A stretch of 64,000 bases of DNA from Vibrio crassostreae 9ZC13 (GTDB taxonomy: Bacteria; Pseudomonadota; Gammaproteobacteria; Enterobacterales; Vibrionaceae), in contig NZ_AJYZ02000019.1 of NCBI RefSeq assembly GCF_000272045.2, positions 472,854-536,853 on the forward strand, in the 5' to 3' direction. Positions within the stretch are counted from its first letter, which is position 1; every line of letters starts with the position of its first letter. The position numbers were made by a program, and so were the translations under genes. Under the pieces are notes generated by a model. The model was not told the DNA's origin and ran no database searches. It saw nothing but the letters and a program-made list of their open reading frames with translations. Positions 62,303 to 64,000 of this stretch are shown in pieces.

Positions 62303-63748
62303 ATGTTAGGAGCAGACGGCTTAAACCTCGCTTTGATGGTGGCTGATTCAGGAATCATTGATACCGCGATGAATGATCTCATCGCTCGTTCTCAAGTCAT
62401 GATGGCTGCAGAGAACAAAGGTGTGAAAACCTCAGTGAAAAATCACTTAGTTAAATGGCGCGGTAAAGTTAAAAAACGCGTTACTAAGGTGTGTGAAACT
62501 GATCGATTCCAAGAGGAAATCGCCCTTTACCAAGAAGTGATTTACTGGGATGAACCTCAGTTCTTTGATGAGATTGACAGCGTTATCAAAAAGCTGGAGT
62601 GGCACTCAGCGTTTTATCTACAAGCTCGACGCCTTATGGAGAACAACAAGGGTGTTTATAACGCGATGTTTCCACACTACTTTTGCGACCAATGGTACCA
62701 ATCACTTTCTGATGCGATTAAACAAGCTCAAGTAACTGAACTTGAAACAAGCAAAGAAAAAGTCTTAGCCGATCTTTATCAGCGCATGGAAACCATGAAA
62801 AACATGGATAAAGTGACTGAGTCGGGTGATGAAGGCAGTGTAGGGCGCTTGTGGGACATGGCTTCTGCCAAATTAAGCAAAACAGACCTTACCATCATGA
62901 AACGTCATGCTGAGTTCTTGAATAAGCACAAGGGCTTGCAAGAGATCGCTGAAAAGCTAGGCCGTATGGCTGGTGAGGAAGATGATCCTTCGCTACACAA
63001 AGCCCCTGTAGAAGAATTGCAGGTGGTTGAAGAGAAAAGCGATGAAGCGGTCGATGATATTGTCGGGATTCATGAAAGTGATGACCTTAACAAGATGCTG
63101 CCAAACGAAACCATGTTCTTAGCTTATCCTGAACTTGAGGTTATCTTTTACAAGCACTTGGCCGACAAGCGTTTACTGAGCTATCGCTCGCAAGGTAAAT
63201 CACGCACGTTACGCAAAGTGAAGGCGCAAAAACCAGATAGCAAGAACATCGATATTGAAAAGGGCCCGTTTATAGTCTGTGTGGACGCTTCGGGTTCTAT
63301 GAGTGGTTTCCCTGAGCAGTCTGCTAAAGCAATGGCTTATGCCTTAATGCAAATTGCTCTTGCAGAAGAGAGAGACTGTTATGTGATTCTTTTTTCTTCT
63401 GAGCAGATTACCTATGAGTTAACAAGGCAAGATGGCCTACGTGAAGCGAGCGACTTCTTAAGTTACTCATTCCACGGCGGTACGGATTTGGAACCTGTTC
63501 TCATGAAGTCGATTGACCTAATGACTGGTGATAAATACAAGAATGCCGATTTAATCGTACTTTCTGACTTTATTGCGCCGAAACAATCAGACGAAATGAT
63601 TGCTCAGGTTGAAAAGTTGAAAGAACACAAAAACCGTTTCCATGCGGTTAGTCTTTCTAAGTATGGCAACCCTCAACTTATGACTATGTTTGACCACTGC
63701 TGGGCGTATCATCCGAGTCTTGTCGGTCGTTTTATGAAGAAGTGGTAG
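62303..63748 (+). CDS. viaA: VWA-domain protein ViaA
   Basis: The protein has 481 residues. The C-terminal von Willebrand A domain has the MIDAS motif CVDASGSMSG, and later GGTDLEP and VLSDFIAP. The N-terminal part is helical. It is the partner of RavA. GAGGAG precedes the start. The operon ends here. Confidence 0.94.
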   Translation: MLGADGLNLALMVADSGIIDTAMNDLIARSQVMMAAENKGVKTSVKNHLVKWRGKVKKRVTKVCETDRFQEEIALYQEVIYWDEPQFFDEIDSVIKKLEWHSAFYLQARRLMENNKGVYNAMFPHYFCDQWYQSLSDAIKQAQVTELETSKEKVLADLYQRMETMKNMDKVTESGDEGSVGRLWDMASAKLSKTDLTIMKRHAEFLNKHKGLQEIAEKLGRMAGEEDDPSLHKAPVEELQVVEEKSDEAVDDIVGIHESDDLNKMLPNETMFLAYPELEVIFYKHLADKRLLSYRSQGKSRTLRKVKAQKPDSKNIDIEKGPFIVCVDASGSMSGFPEQSAKAMAYALMQIALAEERDCYVILFSSEQITYELTRQDGLREASDFLSYSFHGGTDLEPVLMKSIDLMTGDKYKNADLIVLSDFIAPKQSDEMIAQVEKLKEHKNRFHAVSLSKYGNPQLMTMFDHCWAYHPSLVGRFMKKW

Positions 63749-63862
63749 CGCTAGAACATCTTGTTTAACTCGATTTTTCTGTGTGTTTTTTGATTAAAGA
63801 GATCGAACATGCAGCAATTTGATTTAAATGTCAGCAAACGGAATTTAAATTCACTTTTTTGT

Positions 63863-63890
63863 TTGACTATCTCCCCTCAATCCGTAAAGT
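63863..63890 (+). promoter_or_regulatory. Promoter of the tRNA transcript
   Basis: TTGACT (63863-63868), a 16-base spacer and TAAAGT (63885-63890), about 58 bases before the tRNA. Confidence 0.6.
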
Positions 63891-63947
63891 AGGCACCCGA
63901 ACACAGCGGTGCGGCTTACTTAAGTCCCTAAAGTGTTGAATTAAAAA

Positions 63948-64000
63948 GGCGCCTTGGCAGAGTGGCTATGCAGCGGATTGCAAATCCGTGGACCTCGGTT
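63948..64000 (+). tRNA. tRNA-Cys (GCA), partial at the window edge
   Basis: The acceptor strand GGCGCC, the D arm and the anticodon arm GGATTGCAAATCC with the anticodon GCA are seen, followed by the start of the T arm (TCGGTT). The 3' end is cut by the window border. It is probably the first gene of a tRNA cluster. Confidence 0.93.

Overview
The window looks like chromosome from a marine Vibrio. Housekeeping genes (ylqF, ltaE, a NUDIX hydrolase, ravA-viaA, tRNA-Cys) flank a complete type VI secretion system (T6SS). From memory, the gene order closely matches the T6SS1 locus of V. parahaemolyticus: effector module, sigma-54 activator, clpV, hcp, vgrG, DUF2169-type accessory genes, kinase, tssA-B-C-E-F-G, an AsnC regulator, tssM, vasL, FHA, tssJ-K-L, PAAR nuclease. 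The species cannot be fixed by eye.

Left flank (1-12.0 kb): a partial membrane protein, the YlqF GTPase and an M23 peptidase lie on the minus strand. A giant Ig-repeat lipoprotein gene on the plus strand is interrupted by one in-frame TAA; reading stays open in the same frame for another 1.4 kb. A gap of about 850 bp follows, which holds a candidate structured small RNA.

Effector module (12.9-20.5 kb): a protein with a MIX-like motif, a lipoprotein, and a 1563-residue protein with an OmpA-like domain. This is the arrangement of the 'binary effector module' (co-effector, immunity, periplasmic effector). A divergent unit follows on the minus strand: clpV and then the sigma-54 activator vasH. 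Next come hcp, behind a good -24/-12 promoter, then vgrG and four accessory genes (DUF6484-like, helical-repeat-like, DUF2169, ketosynthase-like).

Structural core (32.3-51.9 kb): kinase-tssA-tssB-tssC-tssE-tssF-tssG on the plus strand; vasL-tssM-asnC on the minus strand; beta-barrel-FHA-tssJ-tssK-tssL on the plus strand. The two promoter gaps contain near-perfect CRP sites. One of them also has an inverted repeat laid over a strong minus-strand promoter. Between tssM and asnC lies a six-copy hexanucleotide repeat.

Right part (52.0-64 kb): a PAAR carrier and an AHH-type nuclease lie in the same frame, separated only by a stop codon. Two Imm11-like immunity genes follow. Then come a DUF1254/DUF1214 gene divergent from a LysR regulator, a decayed IS5-type transposase, and housekeeping genes up to a partial tRNA-Cys at the edge.

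Together the locus is a firing machine (Tss core), a sigma-54 switch (VasH to hcp/vgrG) and two toxin-immunity modules at its ends. The most unusual points are the two in-frame stops, the hexamer repeat before the regulator, the candidate sRNA, and the hairpin between the sheath and baseplate genes.
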